Source of the DNA: Morchella semilibera
Lineage: Eukaryota; Ascomycota; Pezizomycetes; Pezizales; Morchellaceae
Assembly (NCBI GenBank): GCA_009192285.1
Contig: CM018603.1
Location: forward strand, 2,596,588-2,660,587
DNA length: 64,000 nt
Direction of reading: 5' to 3'
The notes beneath the pieces were generated by a model, which was given only the letters and a program-made list of their open reading frames with translations, was not told the origin of the DNA and made no database searches. The translations under genes and the position numbers were made by a program. Shown in pieces: positions 37,987-48,808 of the stretch. The number at the start of each line of letters is the position of its first letter. Position 1 is the stretch's first letter.

Positions 37987-40900
37987 ATGCAAGATGATGC
38001 CCAAAAATATTCACCCCGAAGTCGTGAAGGACCCATGTTTCAGCAGCAGCAGCTGCGGTCTTCCCCAGAACATCTTGCTCTCTCCTCTCCAGAACATCTT
38101 GCTCTCTCCTCTCCAGCATATCTCCTCACAGCAGAGGAGATTGTCCGTCAGCTCGCAACAGATACAGAAAATGGATTATCTGAAGAGGAAGCACACCGCC
38201 GAATAACAAAGTATGGGCTCAATGAGCTCAAAGCCGGTGATGGTGTCAGCGCGTTCAAGATTCTTATGGGACAGATATTCAACGCCATGGTTCTTGGTAA
38301 ATTTGCTCATACTTATGTGCTTGGTAACTATTTCTGACATTATTGTAGATTTTTAATCATGGGCATGGCAGTTTCATTTGCGATTAATCTTGGATCGAGG
38401 CTGGTGTTATCACCGCGGTGGTTTTTATAAACATCATTGTCGGCTTCTTTCAGGAGTACAGTGCAGAGAAAACAATGGATTCATTGCGATCTCTGTCTTC
38501 CCCAACAGCTACGGTTATCCGTGCTGGCCAATTGAAGACTATACGATCTCTTGATCTTGTTCCCGGGGATATTGTCGAGGCCAAAATGGGCGATACCATT
38601 CCTGCTGATTTGCGACTTTTTGAGGCGATGAGTATGTTCGAGGTTTCCTTTTGAAACTTGTTTCCTCTTGGGAATCATTTGGCTAAACCCCGCTACAGAC
38701 TTTGAAACAGACGAAGCACTTCTCACTGGAGAATCTCTTCCTGTAGCAAAGAATGCCGACGCATCCTTCAAGCGTGAAGATGATGCTTGGTGTTGGTGAT
38801 CGTATCAATATGGCATACTCTAGCTCCACAGTCTCGAAAGGGCGAGCGAGGGCTGTTGTTGTTGATACTGGCATGAACACCGAGATTGGCAAAATTGCCG
38901 AATCCCTTCGTGGAGGTGATAGTAAGTTACGTAGTGTTTCTCGTGACGAGAGTTGGCAATGCTACCTGGGTGCCTATATATTGGCTGGATTTTGGATTGT
39001 TATGGACTTTGTTGGTGGTTTCCTTGGTACATCCGTCGGGACGCCTTTGCAAAGGAAGCTCAGTTGGCTAGCTATCTTTTTGTTTGGAATTGCAGTGATT
39101 TTTGCCCTTATCTGTCTTGCTGCGAAACAACTTTAGCAGCTCGCCAGAGGTCATACTATATGCTGTCGCGTACGTTTCTCCATGTCCTGGTGTTCCACAA
39201 CCATTTAGCTAATCTTTCAAGCATAGCACTGGATTGTCTATGATACCCGCTAGTTTGGTTGTGGTTCTCACTATTACCATGGCTGTGGGCACGAAAATCA
39301 TGGTCAAACGTAATGTTATCGTCCGAAAACTTGATTCGTTGGAGCACTCGGTGCCGTAACCAATATTTGCTCTGATAAGACAGGTACTTTAACACAAGGG
39401 AAAATGGTTGTGAAGAAGGCTTGGGTTATCGCAGAAGGTATGTTACACCCGTAGTTCTGTTTGCACAACTTTCTCAAGTAATTTTAAGGTACCTATACGG
39501 TTGGCGGATCTACCAACCCGATCGATTGCACCTCCGCCGAAATCTCGTTCGCAGAGACTGCTCCACATGACGCCTCGAATAGTCAAGGAGACGACTCCGA
39601 GAAACAGGGCTCATCGCATCCTAGACCTGCATCAGAGTTTATGAATAAGAGCTTTCTAAAGCAGTATTTGAACGTAGCCACATTTTGCAATCTTGCAACA
39701 GTCAGTCGCAATGAGGAGACACAGGAATGGAGCGCTCGCGGCGACCCTACTGAGATTGCTATCCAAGTCTTTTCTAGCCGATTTGACTATGGCCGTCGTA
39801 AGTTTACAAGTGGTGATGCGCCTTCGTGGACTCAGGTTTCTGAGTACCCATTTGACTCCGATGTCAAACGTATGACTGTTATATTCAGGAACTACAGCGG
39901 AGGTCTCGACAACGGGTACGCTGAGTGGGCATTCATGAAGGGCGCAGTTGAGAGAGTTCTTGAAGCCTGTACCACTGTTCAACTCGCCGATAAAGTCATT
40001 CCTCTTGATGATAAGTGGCAACAAATAATCCTTAAAAACATGGAAGCTCTAGCCTCGCAAGGCCTCCGTGTTCTTGCACTGGCACAAAGGCCCTGGCAGG
40101 CTCTATCAGATATGGGTGAACCCCTGCGTCAAGATGTTGAGAGGGAAATGACACTCCTTGGGCTTATTGGTCTTTATGATCCCCCTCGTGTGGAGACTGC
40201 AGGAGCGGTCAAGCAATGCCACCGCGCTGGAATTAATGTTCATATGGTCACGGGAGACCACCCACAAACTGCTAGGGCTATCGCGATGCAAGTGGGAATC
40301 ATCCCAGAAAATGTTCATTTACTGGCACCAGATGTCATATCAGCCATGGTTATGACTGCTTCGCATTTCGATAGACTCTCAGATGCAGAAATTGATAGGT
40401 TGCCTGTCTTGCCATTAGTAATCGCTCGATGTGCACCGCAGACAAAGGTTCGAATGGTCGATGCTTTGCATAGACGGGAAAAGTTCGTTGCGATGACAGG
40501 TGATGGCGTTAATGATTCTCCTGCACTCAAACGTGCCGATGTTGGTATTGGCATGGGAATGGCTGGAAGCGATGTTGCAAAGGATGCGTCGGATATTGTT
40601 CTCACCGATGATAACTTTGCATCCATCCTTAATTCTATCGAAGAGGGCAGACGTATGTTCGATAATATCAAAAAGGTAAGGATAGCTACACACAATTTAA
40701 CCCAAAAACCAGTTATTGACCTTGAGGTAGTTTGTCTTGCATCTCTTGGCAGAAAACATCGCCCAAGCATGCACCCTTCTTATAGGACTTGCTTTTAAAG
40801 ATAACACTGGGTTGTCAGTTTTCCCTCTTGCTCCCGTCGAAATCTTATGGATCATCATGATCACCAGTGGTTTTCCTGCCATGGGCCTGGGAATGGAGAT

Positions 40901-41591
40901 AGCTTCGGATGATATCATGACCAGACCACCTCATAATGTGCGCATTTGCAGAAACTTCCCGCTGGAATGATAGATACTGACAATCTTATAGCGTAAGGTT
41001 GGTATCTTCACTAAGGAGGTACTCCTCGACATGTTGGTCTATGGCTGCTGGATGGCAGCCCTCTGCCTTACATCTTTCTCGATCGTGGTTTTCGGTTTTG
41101 GTGACGGCGATCTCGGGCACAACTGCAACAACCAGATTTCCGACAGATGCATGCTCGTATTTAGAGCCCGAAGCACTACATTCACTTGTCTTACATGGTT
41201 TGCGTTGTTCCTGGCGTGGGAGATGGTCCACATGCGCCGCAGTTTCTTCCGCATGGAACCAAAGCCTGACCATGTCTGGTCCTTATGGGCTCGTCACGCC
41301 TGGCGCAACCCATTCCTTTTCTGGAGCATCATGGCGGGCTTTATTACGGTCTTCCCGATTATCTATGTCCCTTTCCTGAACACCGTAATCTTCAAGCACG
41401 CCCCAATTACCTGGGAATGGGGCATAATCTTTATTGAGTCTTTCCTGTTTTTCATGGGTGTTGAAGCGTGGAAATTTTGCAAACGTGCTTACTTTAGAAG
41501 ATATGGCGACAAGGTCAAAAATCCTGAAGACGAATTGGGGCGCGACATGTTCACAAGGGAAAGTGACACATCTTCAGGGGATGTGGTCTAG
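37987..41591 (+). CDS. ena1: ENA-type Na+/Li+ (K+) P-type ATPase, frame-disrupted
   Basis: Plasma-membrane cation-exporting ATPase of the fungal IID (ENA) group. Exons by eye: 37987-38296, 38349-38631, 38699-39169, 39227-39437, 39489-40675, 40731-40937 and 40992-41591. Motifs present include GFFQEYSAEKTMDSLRSL, PGDIVEAKMGDTIPADLRLF, LLTGESLPVAK, VGDRINMAYSSSTVSKGRA, the phosphorylation site ICSDKTGTLTQG, KGAVERVLEAC, MVTGDHPQTARAIA, the hinge MTGDGVNDSPALKRADVGIG, and C-terminal membrane helices. Single-base shifts break the frame near 38386, 38785, 39130 and 39346, and the junction near 38350 also fits poorly. From 39489 on, the catalytic half and C-terminus are open. Either a recently decayed gene or assembly indels; the intron pattern and absence of substitution stops favour recent events. 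Confidence 0.88.
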
Positions 41592-41803
41592 AGAGCAATG
41601 GAGACGATTAAAGATTGGGTTTAAATTTCTTCTCACAGCAACAATGTTTTATTTTCTCTTCTTCAACAAGCAACAATTACTCAAAGCTCTAATTACATTA
41701 TTTGTTACAACAATCTCTGCTCAACCCGCGCTGTACGTAGCTATTTGTTTCTAAATGATAAAATTTGCAATACTTTATCTTAAACCACATACTTAGTTTC
41801 CGA

Positions 41804-41887
41804 TGAGCTCCCCGCTAAACTAGCCTACGTGACATAAACTAACACCCTTTGGTTAGCCAGTTCTTGCGTAGTGGAGCAGGGAGCTCA
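41804..41887. repeat. Imperfect inverted repeat (hairpin)
   Basis: TGAGCTCCC at 41804-41812 pairs with GGGAGCTCA at 41879-41887, and pairing continues imperfectly inward to CCTACG / CGTAG. It lies about 200 bases past the ATPase stop codon. Confidence 0.55.
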
Positions 41888-42066
41888 CTTCATTATCATA
41901 GCTGTATTTTATGTAAACACGAATCACAATAGGGAGGTGCTCGAGCAAACGTCCCAGATGCAGGTTGGAATGTTGACATTGTGGGTGGTTGTCAAAAAAT
42001 AACCGGAAACTAGCCTCGCAACCAAGCTATAATAACCAAAAGTACCAACCCCAAGCCTGCATAGAA

Positions 42067-42139
42067 TTTCTAGACAATATAACTATAGAGAATCACAGAA
42101 CTGAAATTCCCTCTTACCATTGTGGTGTAAGGCGATGTT
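42067..42139 (+). repeat. Dispersed repeat, copy 2
   Basis: Direct-orientation match to 12672-12753, sharing ATATAACTATA, ATCACAGAA and GTGGTGTAAGGCGATGTT. Confidence 0.6.
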
Positions 42140-42597
42140 AAAGTTCCTACCTTACTGACATATTTGGCTGGATTGTGGGGCAACTGCGTTCAGGCTTGCA
42201 GAATGGCTTAATACACTACGTTCATGTCCCAACTAACGATGGCATATCTATATGGGAGCACCTAGGAAGAGCGGATTGGTTTATCCCACACACCACCGCA
42301 GTGACCTAGGTCTTGGTGGGACCAGTTCTTGGCTGCGTAGCAGGGAATTAGCCTTTGGCCCTTTGGATTTTGTATGGGATTTAGGCATTAGACTTTCGGT
42401 CTGGCGTATTATGTATACTTTACAGACTCTCTCTTTGGCTCGTTGGTTCCCTCCCGATAGTAGGAAAACCTAGTCCTATGTATCAGAGGGTGCTATATCG
42501 AAGAAAATTGCAGAAGATAAAAAACCGTACCAAAACCATGGCCAGTTGACGCTCAGTCCCTATCGTCCTGTGGTATCCAAGATCAAAGGCGACAGTA

Positions 42598-42653
42598 CAA
42601 GGCTCTGGGATTAAGTGAGCGAACTAAACGGGGTGTTGATGGCCAGAGCCTTG
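42598..42653. mobile_element. TA-flanked micro-element, 56 bases
   Basis: The ends CAAGGCTCTGG and CCAGAGCCTTG are exact reverse complements and are flanked by TA (42596-42597 and 42654-42655). The whole unit is only 56 bases. It shares internal sequence with the 86-base unit at 36426-36511 and its end with 26200-26218, so this is a family and not a chance palindrome. Confidence 0.7.
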
Positions 42654-43933
42654 TACTACTACTATTCAAGCTCCGTAGTACAAATTTGTAGACCAAGATA
42701 TCATTGGCCCCTTCCTTAAAAATCTACGAGCCATATACCTGCTAAAGAGATATAAATAATATTTTCCATGATACACCGAATTTAGTACTCTGAAAAGTGG
42801 CGAGATACGATCGCGAGAGAGTGGTGTTTTTGCAGTGACCTGAACCCATCAACCTTTAGTCCGATTTATGTTCTAGTAAGGTCTAGATCTAGGGTTGTAA
42901 TTGCTAGGTTGAGTACTATCTACTAGTGCATAATTATAATATACATATATATATCCCACCACCAATAACATAACAAAGCCCGTTACCAGCACATACATGT
43001 AGTACTATGTTCACTCTTATGATGGTTGGGACAACCTAGCCACTCTCACTCCCAGACAGAAGGTATTGTAGCTACATACAGCATGTAATGATTTGATGTG
43101 GTGGAGAGAGGGATAAGATAAAAAGTGAAACTGAGGGTTATTATTAATCATGGAGCCCAATGATCTACACGCATCTATGCGCCAAGATGATTCGGTAAAC
43201 GTAATCTCTACTAAGGAACTCCGGCCTTCTACAGGTATATACATGTAGAGTGGGTACTCTCACAACCACACCATGCAATTTATTGCTGCGATGGTTCAAG
43301 ACTAGCGAGTGATAATACATGATTGACAATGGCTAATATTAATTATCTTCTGGTGCTCAACTGCAAAGTTTACTTGCAACTGGGCCTGTGCTGATGGGCC
43401 AGTCTGCAGTCACATACCAAGACATGCGGCGTCTATCGGTGCCGGTGCCGGGCAAGGGCGGCCCACAACTAAGGCGGCCGGAGGTACATAATCGGCGGTG
43501 GAGAGGTACGTAGTGAGTAAAAGGACGGCTGAGAGGCTGAGAAGAGAGGGCCATAGTTTAAGTGCACGCATTTACCAATATCTCCGGCTTACAAGACTCC
43601 AAGCTCAAGTCGAGTTGGTCGAGCTGATATCAATGTGAATCGGTTACGAGCAATGCACACAGCGAAACGTGGGTGTTAGTATGGAAAGAAATGCTAAAAA
43701 TTAACTACCTACACCCCAGTCCCTTTCGTCGTCCTCATCAAATTGAAATCATAACCCTCGGATATTCAGGCTCGTCCCCTTGAAAATACAAATTGCATAA
43801 GTAGCGAGCTACAGAATAAAAAAGAAAAGAAAAGAGAAAGCATTAAAGCATGAGATAGTAAATCATCCACTATAGGTTTACAGAAACGGCTTAAACAACC
43901 AAGGAAATCGAGGGGGCTTGACCCTCGGGTGAC

Positions 43934-46310
43934 TTATGAATTAGCACTGTAAGCGTGATCAATTTCCTTCTTGTACTTTTCGAGGATTCCTCTGCGGTTC
44001 AGCTTCTGGGCACTGGTGACCAATTGCTATCCGTTCATAACTAATATTAGCGGGTATCATAATGGTTTCTAAGAAGGAATAGACTCACGTTCTGTGGGGT
44101 CCATTCTTCATCTGACATGACAACACCCTGAATCAACTCTGCACCTGCAAGCCCTCCCTTCCTACCCGATGCGAGAAGTTCCTTGAGCACAATACTATTC
44201 AACTGGGGGTTGTGCACGAGGGTTTCAAGATCTCCCTCAATCTTGTTTTCGCTTGCAATCTTCTTGAGAGTGGCTTCGACTGGAACAATGATCGCAACGG
44301 GTTTTGTTTTGGTTACGTCCGCATAAACACAGATATTGGCTACAACCGGAGAGGCACGGTAAAGCGACTCAAGCTAAGCATAAAGTTAGCCCTTGACACG
44401 AGGTTCGTGTTGATCGACGGATCTATTACCTTCTCCAAAGCTATATATTCACCGTTGATGGTCTTAACCAAGTTCTTCTTACGGTCAATGATCCTCAAGT
44501 GACCATTTTCGTCCCATTCACCAATATCTCCAGTCTTGAACCATCCATCTTCATAGGCGGCTTGCGTCTCCTCGTCATTCTTGAAGTAACCGCTGGCAAC
44601 TGCGTCCCCACGAATCCAGATTTCACCCTGCTCCGGTTTGTTTGAAGTAAAGTATCCGGCATCCGCAAAATCGACGAGCTTAATCTCAACGCTTGCAGGA
44701 ATAGTTCCAAGACTCTTAGTATTCCATTCGCGAGGGTCCATAAGGGCACCCATACTATATAATCACAGTCAGCAAATTAGAAGGGGTGGTTTTTGGAAAC
44801 GGAAACTTACGCAGAGGTTTCAGTCAAACCATAACCAATGATCATTGGAGCAATAGTCATACTGATGAAGTGCTGAGTCTCCGGAGCGATAGGTCCTCCT
44901 CCACTCATAGTTACCCTCAATCTTCCACCAGTTGCCTCTCTAATCTTTTTAAAGATGATTGAGTCCAACAAGCCTGCTCCCGGCATTCCCGATTGCAGAA
45001 TGAAATTCTTGAGCGACATAGCGCCCCAGAAAAGCTTCTGGTTCAAAGGTGGAAGTTGAGACACCTTGTCGACGATACCTTTCTTGACTGTTTCCCATAC
45101 AGCAGGGACACCGACAAGAATTGAGGGGCGGAATTCGGTAATATCACCTTTGCAGTTACGCATGGATCTATCGGAAAGTGTTTTGGGACTTCCGTAACCC
45201 ATAGTTCCCCCCCAGAACAGACAGGCGTTTTCAAAAACGTATTCGAGAATGTGAGCTAAGGGAAGGAAAGTGAGGAGAAAATCCCCGGGACCAATATAAG
45301 GACCAACTATAACCGTTACACCAGTAACTAAATAAAGCTTCAATATTAATCCTGCGCGCTCTGATAGTTCCTCGGAACGATGGGTACTATACCTGCAGCG
45401 ATAACATTCTTGTGGAGAAGAGGTACACCTTTAGGAGTACCAGTAGAGCCAGATGTGTACATAATACCACAGAGATCCTCTGGTCCAGCAGGATTTGGAT
45501 CAATGGGATTTTCCTCTCCGAGCTTCAAGAGATCATCGAAGCTCAGAATTCTCAACTTCTCGAACTTGGATTTCAACGCGTCAATATGATCCTGTTCGAC
45601 AGTACCTTCACTGTTATAAATAACATAACGGATTTGCGACGCCTCTTTGAGTGGGTTCATCAGCTGAGGCAAGAGGTGAGGGTCAAGGAAAATGGCTTTT
45701 GACCCGGTTTGTACAAGCGAGTGGGTAAGTCCAGCTTGGCCAAGGGTATCGTACGCAGTAACAATTGGCATCGACTGGGAAGCAGCACCGTGTGAAATTC
45801 CAAGCCAGTTTAAGCTATATTACAGTGAGCGTATGGTCCCCCGAACAACAAAATCAGTTACACATACCTAGTAGCAGCGAAGATTTGAACACGGTCTTCC
45901 TTCTGAAGCCCAAGAGCCCTGAGACCAGAACCAATTGTGTTGACACGGGCTAGGTACTGGTTGAAAGAGATGTACGAGTACTCGCTCATCTCATAGTAAA
46001 GCCACTTTTTAGGCACTTCTTGTTCAACCCCATCGACAATCTTCTTGACCATTTTCTGTTCCTCGTGGAGTTTGATGAGCTTTCGGGTCCCGAGGGCCTG
46101 TGCATCACCGAACTTCGCGGCACCACGCCTGACGATGTCGTAAGTGGTCCGAATATCATCCTCCATCCGGCTTCTTAAACCATTGATGGAGCCAGGATGG
46201 CGACGAGGAATACCCTCGCCTTCCTTTGGAGTGGTATTGGGGACTTGGACGTTGAAGGGAGGTTTTTTGGAGATGCATGGCTGCAAGACCTGTTTCTTGT
46301 GGCTGGCCAT
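43934..46310 (-). CDS. faa1: Long-chain acyl-CoA synthetase (FAA1/FAA4-like)
   Basis: Activates long-chain fatty acids to acyl-CoA with ATP, feeding lipid synthesis and beta-oxidation. Six exons on the minus strand: 46310-45868, 45814-45393, 45327-44811, 44754-44430, 44373-44089 and 44026-43934. They sum to 694 residues, the usual length for yeast Faa1/Faa4. Adenylate-forming motifs are visible: the P-loop MYTSGSTGTPKGVPL, PLAHILEYVFE, IGYGLTETSA, WFKTGDIGEWDENGHLRIID and DRKKNLVKTINGEYIALEKLE. The C-terminus ...IDHAYSANS has no PTS1, so a cytosolic or membrane-associated form is likely. A CCTCGG is present about 650 bases upstream (46955-46960). The reading frame is clean throughout. Confidence 0.96.
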
Positions 46311-47684
46311 GACGACAACACCTATGACGCGTGAAGCAAAAGTATAAGGATGATTGTTAAAGACGGAGACAGGAAGTAGTCTTTGTCGGCAGGGACTAAA
46401 ACTTCTTGAACGACCTCAATTACTGTGTGTGACTGAGTAAGGGTGAGTAAGGGGATGAGGCTGTGGGATATTGGAAAGGTCTCTTGGTTCACGGTGGGGA
46501 TACTGATGCTTTATGTAAGTGAAGGGGGTTGGCAGCAATTAGGCGAGACTGCACTAAGCAAGAGTGCATCACTTGTGGCAACTGGCCACGTCCTTTCAAG
46601 CAGATGATTGGACCCTTGGATCGCTATCCCAGTAGAAACGGAGAACGCCAGTATCAGATGCCTACAGCCCTGGTATTACAGACCAGTCGGTACCTTAAGA
46701 CCATAGAGGTACATACAATAGAAATGTAATTTGCTCTGGCTGTGCGGGGGTTTGGTTGTCTTGTTTCCTTTGTCGAAGCCATATTTCTCGGCTGTCGCAC
46801 CTCACAGTTATGATACACACACACCCACTCAGCTAAGGTTGCAATTCAAGCGAAAATACATGACAAGACGTGTTCGTTCCCAACAATTTCCGGAAACGAT
46901 ACATGTAATCAGCAGCTCCAGTAGTAGCCTAGGTAACACAGCCTAACATCTGAACCTCGGAACCCGTGGGTTTTGAACCTCGACGTTCTACATATGTCAA
47001 TAGGTATTCCGCGATTCAGAGTCTGAGTTTGAGCATCTCCAGAAATCCCCGTATGACGGCACTATCCGTACCAAGAAGCCATATTTCTTGGCTACTCTGC
47101 ATGATCCACACGCACAGCCCCCCTGTAGTTGCTCGTATCAATGGCACCATGGGGAACTTTGTTTTTGGTAGTTGGAATTAATGCTTCTGGGGGGAGGGGG
47201 GGGGCCTTCGGGGACATTTTGTAATACGGCATAGATAAACTCTGGCCGGGACATAACGTCGATAGACTCCTGTAGCCCGTTGTAAATGAGATACAGTTGA
47301 CACTGTCCGGGGTGGGGTTGGAAACAATCAAACACGCCGTTGCAATGATGGATAACTAATTACATATGAGCTTCCTCTGTGTGTGTTGCCTGTAGGTAGC
47401 CCTACTGGACTGGGTCTGCATACCACCAAAATCTAGTTGCCAAGCACGATTTACGCCCATATGCAGACCCAGTCCAGTTCGGAAACGTTATAATAGAAAA
47501 CTACGAGTAGATACATGTATGTTTTTTTGGCACAGACGTTTACAGAAAAGCCTGGCAGACTTAGCAGCCATCTCGCGATCGTCGACTACCCATACGCTAG
47601 AACCCCACAATCCCTTGAACAAACTTACAAGGTTCCCCGACTCAACCCACCAACTGAAAAAGGCTGATCTGGTTCCGAGCCCGC
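46311..47684. other. Intergenic region between acyl-CoA synthetase and RKM5-like gene
   Basis: A divergent spacer holding two promoters. It contains CCTCGG at 46955-46960, a G-run near 47190-47203 and a perfect hairpin at 47404-47478. No gene recognised. Confidence 0.55.
47404..47478. repeat. Perfect 19-bp inverted repeat (hairpin)
   Basis: ACTGGACTGGGTCTGCATA (47404-47422) is exactly complementary to TATGCAGACCCAGTCCAGT (47460-47478), with a 37-base loop. GTTCGGAAACGT follows at the right edge and recurs at the right edge of the hairpin at 35767-35858. Confidence 0.85.
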
Positions 47685-48764
47685 ATGACTATTGAATCAT
47701 TCCTGTCACTCCTCAGCGAAGAGGTTGCGGATGCCTACGAAGGTTGCAACCTCCAACCCCTAACCCACTGTCTGGGTCAAATGAAGCTAATTTTGGTCTC
47801 GGCGCTGCATAGAGTCCATCCTCCTCTTCTCTACGGTTCCATCTTCAAGGAACCTTGGCTTCCTAGACCGCAGCGCTGTCTCGATACCGTTGACTGTTGC
47901 GGGCCAAGACCTCACAATCCATCAGTCACCAACAATCTTATCTTCCACCCGTGAGGGAGGTACAACAGGCGCTGGTATGTTTGTGCTTATTTGAACGGGC
48001 CCTGGGTCAAAGGCCCTACTTACGCCTTAAACCCTTACCCTTACTTGGCGTTTGAGTTTTATATCTAGCTGGGCCTACTAATGGTATTGCGTGTATGTAG
48101 TTCTATGGAAGGTCACCCCTCTGTTTGCGGAATGGATGTGTGAGAAACACAATATCCTCTTTACCCACGGGGTCCTCACGTCATCATCGGCAGTTTTGGA
48201 ACTTGGGGGTGGTTCGGCGGCCGTCCTTGCACTAACGTTAGGGATGCGGGTTGGACCTACTACCACAGCGACCAGGAATATGTTATAAAGCTTGCCCAAA
48301 AGAACATTGATGAGAATCTGCCCGAAGTAACGAAGTCGCCTCCAAAACGACGGGGCAAAGCTACAAAGACAGCTGGCCATGCACCAAGCATAGCAGCTAT
48401 TTCACTGGACTGGGAGACTGATGATATTCGATACCATCCAGCGCTACAAGCAAGTACTCCATTTTCTGCAGTGATAGCTTGCGATACTATATATAACGAA
48501 GCTCTCGTCAAGCCGTTTGTAGACATGTGCATAGATGCATGCTCTCTATATCGGAGCAATATAGAACTGGATATAGCCCCAGCGGTAACAATAGTCGTTC
48601 AAGAACTCCGCTCTCCAGATGTCTTTGAAAGCTGGCTTGAAACATTTCAAAAAGCGTTTCATACATACCGCATTCCCGATGACCATCTAATCCCTTCATT
48701 GAGGTCTATAGCAGGATATAGTGTACATGTTGGGATACTTCGTTCTAGGTTGGAGAGATCCTAA
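47685..48764 (+). CDS. rkm5: RKM5-like protein-lysine methyltransferase, frame-disrupted
   Basis: A class I SAM-dependent methyltransferase resembling yeast Rkm5, which methylates a ribosomal protein lysine. The N-terminus reads FLSLLSEEVADAYEG. Then in another frame come GFLDRSAVSIPLTVAGQDL and TIHQSPTILSSTREGGTTGA. A GT-AG intron from about 47963 to 48099 leads to VLWKVTPLFAEWM, NILFTHGVLTSSSAVLELGG and ALTLGMRVG, then, after a further shift near 48258, YYHSDQEYVIKLAQKNI, ISLDWETDD and FSAVIACDTIYNEALVKPF to the stop at 48764. Two single-base shifts (one between 47760 and 47850, one near 48258) break the frame; the first might instead be an unrecognised intron. The SAM loop reads LELGGGSA where relatives have LELGCG. 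It converges on HAUS6 with 44 bases between them. Confidence 0.8.
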
Positions 48765-48808
48765 GCACCCAAATACTCCTCTCCCGTATATTTACAGAGT
48801 ACCTACCC

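Larger units (their letters stand above)
41592..43933. other. Intergenic region between ATPase and acyl-CoA synthetase
   Basis: No gene recognised in 2.3 kb. It contains a hairpin (41804-41887), the second copy of a dispersed repeat (42067-42139) and a 56-base TA-flanked element (42598-42653). Confidence 0.55.
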
